Source: JALYUS01 sp038231255
Lineage (GTDB): Bacteria > Chloroflexota > Chloroflexia > Thermomicrobiales > JALYUS01
Length of the DNA: 52,007 nucleotides
Assembly: GCA_038231255.1 (NCBI GenBank)
Contig: JBBRLR010000024.1
Span: 1 to 52,007, forward strand
Direction of reading: 5' to 3'
The translations under genes and the position numbers were made by a program. Numbering within the stretch: the stretch's first letter is position 1; every line of letters begins with the position of its first letter. Shown here piece after piece: positions 8,202-14,606 of this stretch. The notes below the pieces were generated by a model that was given only the letters and a program-made list of their open reading frames with translations, was not told the DNA's origin and did no database searches.

Positions 8202-9200
8202 CTAGTTGTCCGCGTCCCCGCTCGTTGCCATCATCGCGCCCACAGACTCGGTATCGAGATCGTCCACAGGCGCGGGTTCCGGGGCGCGGGAAATGTCCGC
8301 CTGGAGCATGCCGACCGCTTCGAGGTTGCGGCGTATCCGCGCGCGCGCATCATTCGCGAGCGGCGTGCCCGGCAGGCGGACGGTTGTTTTCTCGGTTTGT
8401 CCGAGTGCGCGCATCGTTTCCTTGATTGCTGCTTGGAAGGTGCCCGGCACCTGCGTGACATTGACAACGCGCATCAGATCGAGGAAGCCACGTCGCGCGC
8501 CCTCGTAATCGCCCTTGCGGAAGGCCTCGACGCAGCCGACGCCCGGCTCCGGCACGAAGTTCGCCTCGCCGATCACCGCGCCATCGCCGCCGAGCATCAA
8601 TGTGTTCAGCAGATGATCGCTCATCCCGGTGAGGACGGAGAAATCGGGCCGGATGCGCTTGACGATCTGCACGCGGTTTCGTACCAGCGTGGCGGAATCC
8701 ACCGAGTCCTTGACGCCGACAATGTTGTCGTTCTCTTCCGCCAACTGGGCGAGGACGGCCGTGCTGACCGCCGTGCCGGTGAAGACGGGGATGTTGTAGA
8801 CGAGAATCGGCAGGTCCACCGCGTTCGCGACCGCGCCGAAATGCGCGAGCAATTGCTCGTCGCCGAGTGTCTGGTAGAACGGCGTGACGACCGCCGCCGC
8901 GTCCGCGCCGACGCCCTTCGCGTGGCGTGTCAGCTCGATCGTCTCGTGCGTGTTGACGGCGCCCGTGCCGACGATGACCGGCACACGGCCCTTGACGTGC
9001 TCAACGACCTTCTGCGCGTATTCCTTGCGTTCGTTGGCGGACAGTTGCGTGAACTCGCCCGTCGTGCCGAGGATGAAGAGACCATGCACCCCGGCGGCGA
9101 TCAGCCAGTCCAGATGGCGGAGCGTCCCATCCCAATCAATGCTCATATCGTCGTTGAAGAGCGTCACCGATGGGGGGATGATGCCACTAAACATCGCCAT
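8202..9200 (-). CDS. DapA-superfamily aldolase/lyase (not a typical DHDPS)
   Basis: Class I Schiff-base aldolase of the DHDPS/NAL family, TIM barrel, 332 residues. GTTGEF is at 45-50, the catalytic Tyr is Tyr135 (VYNIP) and the Schiff-base lysine is Lys164 (GVKDS). The arginine that follows YNxP in true dihydrodipicolinate synthases is absent; the sequence reads YNIPVFTG. This argues for another 2-keto-acid substrate. The C-terminus runs about 30 acidic residues beyond the family norm. The start has AGGAGG close upstream. No sugar-acid or lysine genes are adjacent. Confidence 0.85.
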   Translation of the reverse strand: MAMFSGIIPPSVTLFNDDMSIDWDGTLRHLDWLIAAGVHGLFILGTTGEFTQLSANERKEYAQKVVEHVKGRVPVIVGTGAVNTHETIELTRHAKGVGADAAAVVTPFYQTLGDEQLLAHFGAVANAVDLPILVYNIPVFTGTAVSTAVLAQLAEENDNIVGVKDSVDSATLVRNRVQIVKRIRPDFSVLTGMSDHLLNTLMLGGDGAVIGEANFVPEPGVGCVEAFRKGDYEGARRGFLDLMRVVNVTQVPGTFQAAIKETMRALGQTEKTTVRLPGTPLANDARARIRRNLEAVGMLQADISRAPEPAPVDDLDTESVGAMMATSGDADN

Positions 9201-9280
9201 GTTTCCTCCTGCCTGCGCGGGTCGTCCGTCGCCCGGAGTATAGCAGAGGCGTGAGGCGCTGGCATGGCGTACAATAGTCG

Positions 9281-9610
9281 TGGAACGTTAACCCCGCTAT
9301 CGCCGTTGCCCTTCGCCGTCTCGGTGTTGATGTGACAACGACGAACGCCGTGCAGATGCGCGCACGCACCGATATTGCCCATTGGGAGTATGCGTGGCGC
9401 GAATCTCGGGTGATTGTCACGCACGATGATGACTTCCTCCGCCGCGCAGATCAGGATGAGCATCATGCGGGAATCGCATAGTGCAGTCCAAGGAAACGCA
9501 CGGTAGGAGAGATTATTCGCCGGCTAACAAATCTTTATCAGGAGAAGACGTCCGCCCAAGTGGTTGGGCGGATCATCTATCTCGAGCGGGTGAGCATTCC
9601 CCGCAGTTGA
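9281..9610 (+). pseudogene. DUF5615 PIN-like toxin gene, 5'-truncated with internal amber stop
   Basis: Reading 9287 onward gives VNPAIAVALRRLGVDVTTT, then ESRVIVTHDDDFLRRAD and HHAGIA, the core of DUF5615 PIN-like proteins. A TAG at 9479-9481 interrupts the frame where relatives have an aromatic residue. Without any shift, the frame then continues with RTVGEIIRRLTNLYQ and VVGRIIYLERV, the normal C-terminal part, to TGA at 9608. The first strand with the catalytic LDEN motif and the start codon is missing; a stop lies at 9275. No DUF433-type antitoxin partner is present. The gene is clearly dead. Confidence 0.85.
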
Positions 9611-9689
9611 CACGCCCCCGTTTTGTGGTGACAATGCGCGACGCGGACGGCGCTCGGACGGTATGGCGCGCGCGATGAGGGGGCACAGC

Positions 9690-10196
9690 ATGATACCCGA
9701 CGACGTCGTGGAATCTACGAACGGTCTGCCACGGCGCGCGGAAGCGGTGCGTTCCACCAACTTCGTTTTCCCCAACGACACGAACCACCACGGCACGATG
9801 TTCGGTGGCCGGGTCCTGCAACTGATGGACCAGACTGGGGCGATTGCCGCCGCGCGTTTCGCGCACACCACCGTCGTCACCGCCGCGATGGAGGCGGTCT
9901 CCTTCCAGCAGCCGATCCGCGAGGGCGAGATTATCGAGACAGTTGCGCGCGTCGTCTACACGGGCCGCACGAGCATGATCGTGCGCGTGGATGTCTTCGC
10001 GGACCACCAACTGACCGGCGAGCGGAAGCGCGCCACCACCGGGTACCTGACGATGGTCGCGTTGGATGCTGCGGGCAAACCGATGCCCGTCCCGCAGTTG
10101 CTCATCGAAACGGAGGAAGATCGGGCAGACCACGAGGCGGCGGAACGTGTCCGCCATTTGGCGAAGCAACGAGTAGAACGAGAAGACAGTAGCTAG
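9690..10196 (+). CDS. Acyl-CoA thioesterase, YciA/BACH hotdog family
   Basis: Cytoplasmic hotdog-fold hydrolase of acyl-CoA to free acid and CoA, 168 residues. The signature NHHGTMFGGRVLQLMDQTGAI carries the usual active-site region, followed by the DVEF-like strand AMEAVSFQQPIREGEIIE. The C-terminal helix is highly charged. The ATG at 9690 is preferred because GAGGGGG lies seven bases upstream; in-frame starts at 9663 and 9675 are possible. The stop codon lies in the AGTAG array that separates it from the MetE pair. Confidence 0.85.
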   Translation: MIPDDVVESTNGLPRRAEAVRSTNFVFPNDTNHHGTMFGGRVLQLMDQTGAIAAARFAHTTVVTAAMEAVSFQQPIREGEIIETVARVVYTGRTSMIVRVDVFADHQLTGERKRATTGYLTMVALDAAGKPMPVPQLLIETEEDRADHEAAERVRHLAKQRVEREDSS

Positions 10197-10258
10197 TAGC
10201 CAGTAGTCAGAGGGTCTGGTCCCCTACTGACTACTGACTACTGACTACTGACTACTTG
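10183..10258. repeat. Intercistronic AGTAGTC heptamer hairpin
   Basis: Left arm 10183-10213 carries AGTAG-containing units. The right arm has four perfect tandem CTACTGA heptamers (10224-10230, 10231-10237, 10238-10244, 10245-10251) plus one degenerate unit. The arms are reverse complements around a loop of about 10 bases. The left arm supplies the thioesterase stop, and the right arm runs directly into GAGGAGG, the ribosome site of the next gene. Confidence 0.95.
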
Positions 10259-10269
10259 AGGAGGAATGC

Positions 10270-11235
10270 ATGATTCTGACTGGCATGGGTTCGTATCCGC
10301 GTGTCGGGGACACGGGGGAGTTGCAGCGGCTGCGGCGCGGTATTCACCGCTTCGACCGCAAGGAGATAGACCGGGACGATCTGAATGCCATCGCGGACGA
10401 TGTGACGGCGGAAGTGATCCGCGAGCAGGTGCAGGCGGGGCTTGATTGGGTGACGGACGGCTGCCTTCGCTGGGAGGACATGGTTTCCCACGTCGCCAAC
10501 AAGCTGCCGAATGTCCGGCGTGGCGGCTTGCTCCGCTACTTCGACTCCAATACCTACGTCCGCCAGCCCGTCGTGACGGGGCCGATTGGTTGGGAGCAAC
10601 CCGTCGTCGCGGCGGAGGCGGCATTCGCGGTCGCCGAAAGCCCGAAGCCGGTCAAGGCGGTCGTCACCGGGCCGTACACCGTCGCGAAATACTGCGACGA
10701 TCAGCACTACGGCGCGCTCGAACCGCTCGTGATGGACCTCGCCGCCGCCCTCAACAATGAGGTGAAGGCGATTGTCGCGACGGGCGTCAGCTGCGTGCAG
10801 ATTGACGAGCCGAGCATTTTGCAGGAGCCGGGCGACTGGGCGCTCTTCGAGCGGGCGATTGCCCGCCTGATGGATGGCGTGCCGGGCACAACCGCGATCG
10901 CGACCTACTTCGGCGACGCCACGCCGCTCGTCTCGCAACTGCTCGGCCTGCCCTTCAACATCGTCTACTTCGATTGCTCGTATGCGCCGCTCGTCGTGGA
11001 CGCGCTGCGCGGCGTGGCGCATGGCAAGCACGTTGGTATCAGCGTCGTGGATGCCCGCAACACGAAACTCGAATCGCTCGAAGATGTGCAGGGCAATATC
11101 CAGATGGCGCAGGACATCGTCGGCAGCCACGCGGTGCATATCACGCCGTCGGCGGGGCTGGAATTCCTGCCGCGCAAGCGCGCGTACGAAAAGCTGACGC
11201 GGATGGTCCAAGGCGCGACAGTCGCGGCACAGTAA
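10270..11235 (+). CDS. MetE-like protein lacking zinc ligands (partner subunit)
   Basis: 321-residue TIM-barrel protein of the cobalamin-independent methionine synthase superfamily. It has MGSYPRVGD, VVTGPYTVAK and VQIDEPS like its neighbour. The zinc ligands of active MetE are gone: HxC is replaced by ATY (211-213), and the last Cys by Ala295 in TPSAGLE. It therefore resembles the non-catalytic N-terminal half of long MetE, here as a separate gene. The ATG has GAGGAGG upstream. It may form a complex with the next gene product, or bind folate or another one-carbon donor. Confidence 0.85.
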   Translation: MILTGMGSYPRVGDTGELQRLRRGIHRFDRKEIDRDDLNAIADDVTAEVIREQVQAGLDWVTDGCLRWEDMVSHVANKLPNVRRGGLLRYFDSNTYVRQPVVTGPIGWEQPVVAAEAAFAVAESPKPVKAVVTGPYTVAKYCDDQHYGALEPLVMDLAAALNNEVKAIVATGVSCVQIDEPSILQEPGDWALFERAIARLMDGVPGTTAIATYFGDATPLVSQLLGLPFNIVYFDCSYAPLVVDALRGVAHGKHVGISVVDARNTKLESLEDVQGNIQMAQDIVGSHAVHITPSAGLEFLPRKRAYEKLTRMVQGATVAAQ

Positions 11236-11323
11236 GCAGTAGACAGTAGACCGTAGCCGGTAGTCAGAAAGAGATGCACGCAGCGTTTCCCCTTCCAACT
11301 GACTACTGTCTACTGCCCACTCA
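11230..11323. repeat. Intercistronic AGTAG heptamer hairpin between the MetE genes
   Basis: Left arm 11230-11267 contains CAGTAAGCAGTAGACAGTAG-type units; the right arm (11298-11323) is CTGACTACTGTCTACTGCCC. The stop codon of the first MetE gene is the TAA at the start of the left arm. The right arm ends at CAGGAGG, the ribosome site of the second. The hairpin fills nearly the whole 99-base spacer. Confidence 0.9.
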
Positions 11324-11334
11324 GGAGGCAAAAC

Positions 11335-12321
11335 ATGGCACAGCAAATTCTCCAGACAACGAGCGTCGGCAGTTTCCCGAAGCCGGACTACATCACGAAG
11401 GCGCGCACCAAGGCACGGCGCGGCGACATCGAGACGGCGGAACTGACCGAACTCGAGCGGCAGGCGACGCGCGAAGTGATCCAGTTGCAGGAAGACCTCG
11501 GCATTGACGTGATCGTGGATGGCGAGATGTATCGGGGCGACATGGCCGAATATTTCGCGCAGCAGATGAAGGGGTTCGAGTCCTCCGGCCTCGTCCGGTC
11601 GTACGGCAACCGCTACTACCACAAGCCGATCGTCGTGGATGCCATCGAGCGCCCGAACGCGATCACGGTGGACTGGTGGAAGTACGCGCAGTCCCTGACC
11701 GCGAAGCCGGTGAAGGGGATGCTCACCGGGCCGTACACGATGATGGACTGGTCGTTCGTCGAATACTACCCGAACCGCCGCGAATGCACGCTCGCCCTCG
11801 CCCGCGCGATCCACGACGAGGTCGTTGACCTCGAAAAAGCGGGCGCAACGATCATCCAGGTGGACGAACCCGCCCTTTCCGCCCGCACCGACGAGGTCGA
11901 ACTCGCTATCGAGGCGATGGGCATCGTCACGCAGGGCGTGTCGGCGAAGATTGTCACGCACATCTGCTACGGCACCTTCGACAAGATTTATCCCCGGATG
12001 CTCGATCTGCCGCTCGACCAGATTGACCTCGAGTTTGCCAATAGCCGCTACCGCCTCCTCGATCATTTCGAGAAGAATCCCTTCACGAAGGAGGTCGGCT
12101 ACGGCGTCGTGGACATCCACACGCACCGTATCGAGAGCGTCGAGGAAATTGTCGCTGGCATCAAGAAGGGTCTCGAATACATCCCCGCCGAGAAGATGTA
12201 CGTGGACCCGGACTGTGGCCTGAAGACGCGCACCTGGGAAGAGTCCAAAGCGAAGCTGACCAACATCGTCGAGGCGGTCAAGATCGTCCGCGCCGAACTC
12301 GGGCAGCCGAGCGCGAACTAA
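11335..12321 (+). CDS. Short (core-type) cobalamin-independent methionine synthase
   Basis: Zinc-dependent methyl transfer to homocysteine, 328 residues, equal to the catalytic C-terminal half of MetE. All four zinc ligands are visible: His209 and Cys211 in THICYG, Glu233 in LEFANS and Cys294 in DPDCGLKTR. VDEPALS marks the homocysteine-binding strand. Core-MetE proteins of this length are known from Dehalococcoides and archaea, and use a methyl-corrinoid protein rather than methyl-folate. Whether that applies here, or the upstream zinc-less paralogue supplies a folate site, is open. A strong terminator follows. Confidence 0.9.
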   Translation: MAQQILQTTSVGSFPKPDYITKARTKARRGDIETAELTELERQATREVIQLQEDLGIDVIVDGEMYRGDMAEYFAQQMKGFESSGLVRSYGNRYYHKPIVVDAIERPNAITVDWWKYAQSLTAKPVKGMLTGPYTMMDWSFVEYYPNRRECTLALARAIHDEVVDLEKAGATIIQVDEPALSARTDEVELAIEAMGIVTQGVSAKIVTHICYGTFDKIYPRMLDLPLDQIDLEFANSRYRLLDHFEKNPFTKEVGYGVVDIHTHRIESVEEIVAGIKKGLEYIPAEKMYVDPDCGLKTRTWEESKAKLTNIVEAVKIVRAELGQPSAN

Positions 12322-12334
12322 GCATGCCCACCCC

Positions 12335-12365
12335 AAACCCCCTCCCGCGCTGGGAGGGGGTTTTT
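12335..12365 (+). terminator. Rho-independent terminator after the MetE pair
   Basis: A 9 bp perfect stem CCCCCTCCC (12338-12346) with GGGAGGGGG (12352-12360) surrounds a 5-base loop. It is extended by AAA/TTT pairing and followed by a run of T residues. Confidence 0.9.
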
Positions 12366-12407
12366 CACTTTTCACATCGCGAGAATGAAAAGATCGGTCA
12401 ATACCCC

Positions 12408-12436
12408 TTGACAAGACGTGCGCATATACGTACATT
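12408..12436 (+). promoter_or_regulatory. Sigma70-type promoter for the VOC-TfoX gene pair
   Basis: TTGACA (12408-12413) and TACATT (12431-12436) are separated by 17 bases, about 45 bases before the ATG at 12482 and just after a terminator. The -10 region overlaps GTACATTTGTTC, one base off the GAAC-N4-GTTC form of Gram-positive-type LexA boxes; that resemblance may be chance. Confidence 0.6.
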
Positions 12437-12481
12437 TGTTCTATTCGGATGTTCGCGGCTTCGTTCGACCGGAGTGACCCC

Positions 12482-12916
12482 ATGATCGTTCCCCAGTTGC
12501 AATCGGTGTTCGTCTTTGTGCGCGATCTCGACCGCGCGCTCTTCTTCTATTGCGGCACCCTCGGGCTGCCATTGCGGCGGCAGTGGGCGGGTGGCGCGGA
12601 GGTCGGTGGCGGTGGTGCGACCCTGATGCTCGCCGTCGCGGACGCCGATACCGCGCCCGAGGCGACGGGCCGTGCGACGGGCATCACGTTCGCCGTGGAT
12701 CGTGGGACGTACGATGCGCTCGCCGCGCGTGGCGTCGGCGGCGCGCACCCGATACACTACCCATGGGGCACGCTGGCGATCATGACCGACCCGGACGGCA
12801 ACGAGTTCGCCCTGCTCGCGCCCGCCGCCGTGGCGCGCGCGGAGGAACCGCTGCTGCGGCCAATCCCGGCGATCCATGCGTCGTTCCGCCCGCGACTGAG
12901 AGGGAATGCATCGTGA
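12482..12916 (+). CDS. VOC-family (glyoxalase/bleomycin resistance fold) protein
   Basis: 144-residue protein with the vicinal-oxygen-chelate pattern: LQSVFVFVRDLDRALFFYCG at the start and the closing MTDPDGNEFALLAP strand, whose Glu is a usual metal ligand. Substrate unknown. The first His of many VOC metal sites is not obvious (QLQSVFVFV), so metal binding may be altered. The ATG at 12482 follows GGAG. Its stop overlaps the GTG start of the next gene, which indicates translational coupling. Confidence 0.8.
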   Translation: MIVPQLQSVFVFVRDLDRALFFYCGTLGLPLRRQWAGGAEVGGGGATLMLAVADADTAPEATGRATGITFAVDRGTYDALAARGVGGAHPIHYPWGTLAIMTDPDGNEFALLAPAAVARAEEPLLRPIPAIHASFRPRLRGNAS

Positions 12917-13320
12917 CGGATAATGAGGTCGCACCCGCGATCCAGGCATACGTCGAGGAGCACCTGCTCCACTGGCCGGGCGTGACGAAGCGCAAAATCT
13001 TCGGCCACGACGGCTACTACATCGAAGGGCGGCTTTTCGCCTTTATCGGCGATCGCGGCATCGTCCTCAAGCCGCCGACGGACGAGAAAGCCGCCCTCCG
13101 TGCGTTCGATGGCGCGGATGGCTGGTCGCCCGATCCCAATGCAAACCGCGCGAAAGCGAACTGGATCGAAATTCCCTGCGCGGACGAAGAGGCCGTCGAG
13201 ACCCTCCTCCCCTACCTCGCCCACGCGATGACCTTCATCCGCACCGCCCCACAGACCGGCTGGCAGGCCGAACGCCGCCGCAAACGCAACGAGAAAAAAG
13301 TCCTGCCCGTCGCGGAATGA
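12913..13320 (+). CDS. TfoX N-terminal-domain / MmcQ-YjbR-like protein
   Basis: 135-residue protein. VTKRKIFGHDGYYIEGRLFAFIGDRGIVLKPP is the TfoX N-domain signature, including the glycine-rich turn and the RLFAFIGD strand. It ends in a lysine/arginine-rich tail. Stand-alone TfoX-N proteins are common and uncharacterised; only enterobacterial TfoX/Sxy with its C-terminal domain acts in competence. The GTG start at 12913 overlaps the VOC stop (GTGA) and has GAGAGGG upstream. A longer in-frame reading through the VOC gene is rejected. Confidence 0.75.
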   Translation: MTDNEVAPAIQAYVEEHLLHWPGVTKRKIFGHDGYYIEGRLFAFIGDRGIVLKPPTDEKAALRAFDGADGWSPDPNANRAKANWIEIPCADEEAVETLLPYLAHAMTFIRTAPQTGWQAERRRKRNEKKVLPVAE

Positions 13321-13322
13321 CC

Positions 13323-13348
13323 GTAGCATAGGCCGAAGCCTACGCTAC
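13323..13348. repeat. Short GTAGCGTAGGC palindrome between convergent genes
   Basis: GTAGCATAGGC (13323-13333), a CGAA loop and GCCTACGCTAC (13338-13348) form an 11 bp stem with one mismatch. It shares its core with the 5.3 kb element and lies 2 bp after the TfoX-like stop. It could act as a two-way terminator, but there is no T run. Confidence 0.8.
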
Positions 13349-13366
13349 CGGGACACGTGTTCGCAC

Positions 13367-13777
13367 TTACGTGCGATCCCTCACCCGGCGGACGAACTTC
13401 AGGGCGGACCATTGGGCGTTTACGGCGCAGACTTTCACGTCCACAAGGCCATCGGCGAGGCCGATGTCGCGGATCGTGTTTTCGGAAAGGTCGGTCATCA
13501 TCTTCGCCGCCTTCTTCGGCCACGAAATCCAGAGCATGCCGTGTTGCCCGAGTTGGGCATGCAGGGCCGGAAATTGCTCCGCCAATTCGTCCCGCGCGGT
13601 CGTGAAGAAGTGGATGAAATCAAGACCTGCCGCATCGCCATCAACGACCGCCACGGACGGCGGCAGCGGTCCGAGCATCGCCCAATACTCGTCCGATGCA
13701 CCGATAATCCTTGCGCGGAAGCCGTCTTTCAAGCCAAGTTTCACGATCAGTGGTGTACCTGAGTAGCTAGCGGCCAT
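13367..13777 (-). CDS. DUF3052 family protein
   Basis: 136 residues spanning the whole DUF3052 pattern: SGTPLIVKLGLKDGFRARI, then FIHFFTTARDELAEQ, the GMLWISWPKKAAKMMTDLSE block and the final GLVDVKVCAVNAQWSALKFV. The Rossmann-like order resembles methyltransferases, but no SAM glycine motif is visible. Function unknown; common in Actinobacteria and Chloroflexota. Its start lies 3 bp after the stop of the methyltransferase gene, so they form one transcript. Confidence 0.85.
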   Translation of the reverse strand: MAASYSGTPLIVKLGLKDGFRARIIGASDEYWAMLGPLPPSVAVVDGDAAGLDFIHFFTTARDELAEQFPALHAQLGQHGMLWISWPKKAAKMMTDLSENTIRDIGLADGLVDVKVCAVNAQWSALKFVRRVRDRT

Positions 13778-13780
13778 CGC

Positions 13781-14434
13781 TCAGTCCTCAGCCTTCTTCC
13801 TTCTCTGCCCCCCGACGACGACGAGATCGCCGTCCCGCCAGACGCATTCGGCGTCCGCGAAGCCCGCTTCGTCGAGCAGGATGATATGCTCGCGCACGCC
13901 GAGACCGTGGCTGAGGAAGTCGCCGTAGATCAGGCAGCCGCCCTCTTCCAATGAGGCATAGACCGTGCGTAGGAGATTGCCGAGACGCGTGCGGAAGACC
14001 GCGTCCATACTTTCTTCGCCCACAATGCCACCGAAGGTCGTGGAGGAGACGGCGAGAGCGTACGGCGTGCCGGGAAGCGGCTGCGCGGGGGCGTCCGGGT
14101 CGAGGCGATAGCAGAGCGGGACGGCAGGCGTGCCGCCCTTGCCCATCTTCTTTTGGGCCGTCTCGATATTCTCCTCGTCCGTGTCGAGCAGCGTCAGGCG
14201 CGATTCGGGATAGGCGGCGTGGAAACGCGAGGCGAGCGTGCCGACGCCGCAGCCAATGTCTACGACCGAGGCATCCGGCGCCAGCGGCGGTACGGCCCAG
14301 ACAATCGCGGCAACCATCGCGGCGAAATGCGGTTCGAGGTAGTTGATGTGGATGTCGTACCAGCGGGCGTGCTCCCAGAAGGAGGGGTCCGGCGTCCGCG
14401 CGAGGCCGCGTCGCCACGAAATCGGTGCATCCAT
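13781..14434 (-). CDS. Class I SAM-dependent methyltransferase
   Basis: 217 residues with a Rossmann SAM-binding core. Motif I is VVDIGCGVGTLA (about 58-69), an acidic motif II follows in RLTLLDTDEEN, and GGCLIYGDFL is the post-core strand. Substrate not evident. The start has GAAGGAG eight bases upstream. It is the first gene of a two-gene unit with DUF3052 and follows the trehalose operon across the nonamer hairpin. Confidence 0.8.
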   Translation of the reverse strand: MDAPISWRRGLARTPDPSFWEHARWYDIHINYLEPHFAAMVAAIVWAVPPLAPDASVVDIGCGVGTLASRFHAAYPESRLTLLDTDEENIETAQKKMGKGGTPAVPLCYRLDPDAPAQPLPGTPYALAVSSTTFGGIVGEESMDAVFRTRLGNLLRTVYASLEEGGCLIYGDFLSHGLGVREHIILLDEAGFADAECVWRDGDLVVVGGQRRKKAED

Positions 14435-14516
14435 CGCCCTTGCTCCTTCACCCTACAACGCTCGCCACTGTCGCCAGCGTAGCAAGAACGCCCCGGCGCG
14501 GCAAGGGCGCGGGAAT

Positions 14517-14606
14517 TTGAACCACGAAGAGCACGAAGAAGAGCGGAGAAAGGAAAGAAATTTAACTCTTCTCCCTCTTCGTGCACTTCGTGTCTTCGTG
14601 GTTCAA
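14517..14606. repeat. CACGAAG-type inverted 8-9-mer array
   Basis: Left arm from 14517 begins TTGAACCACGAAG and repeats CACGAAGA-like units; the right arm ends CTTCGTGGTTCAA at 14606. The outer 13-14 bases match perfectly, then the arms continue as out-of-register copies of CTTCGTG at 8-9 base spacing. On the minus strand the TGA of TTGAACC is the stop codon of the GH57-TreY gene. Confidence 0.9.

Noticed and set aside
10183..10258. Tandem heptamers as a CRISPR array
   Set aside because: Units are 7 bases with no spacers, and no cas gene is present.
12430..12441. LexA box before the VOC gene
   Set aside because: GTACATTTGTTC is one base off GAAC-N4-GTTC and neither downstream gene is a known SOS gene.
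10252..12483. 743-codon open frame on the minus strand across the MetE genes
   Set aside because: It is antisense to two clear MetE proteins, is rich in Arg, His and Asp with no family pattern, and reads through the repeat arrays.
12550..12912. Long upstream extension of the TfoX-like gene
   Set aside because: It overlaps the VOC gene in another frame. The GTG at 12913, with a ribosome site and GTGA overlap, explains the gene.
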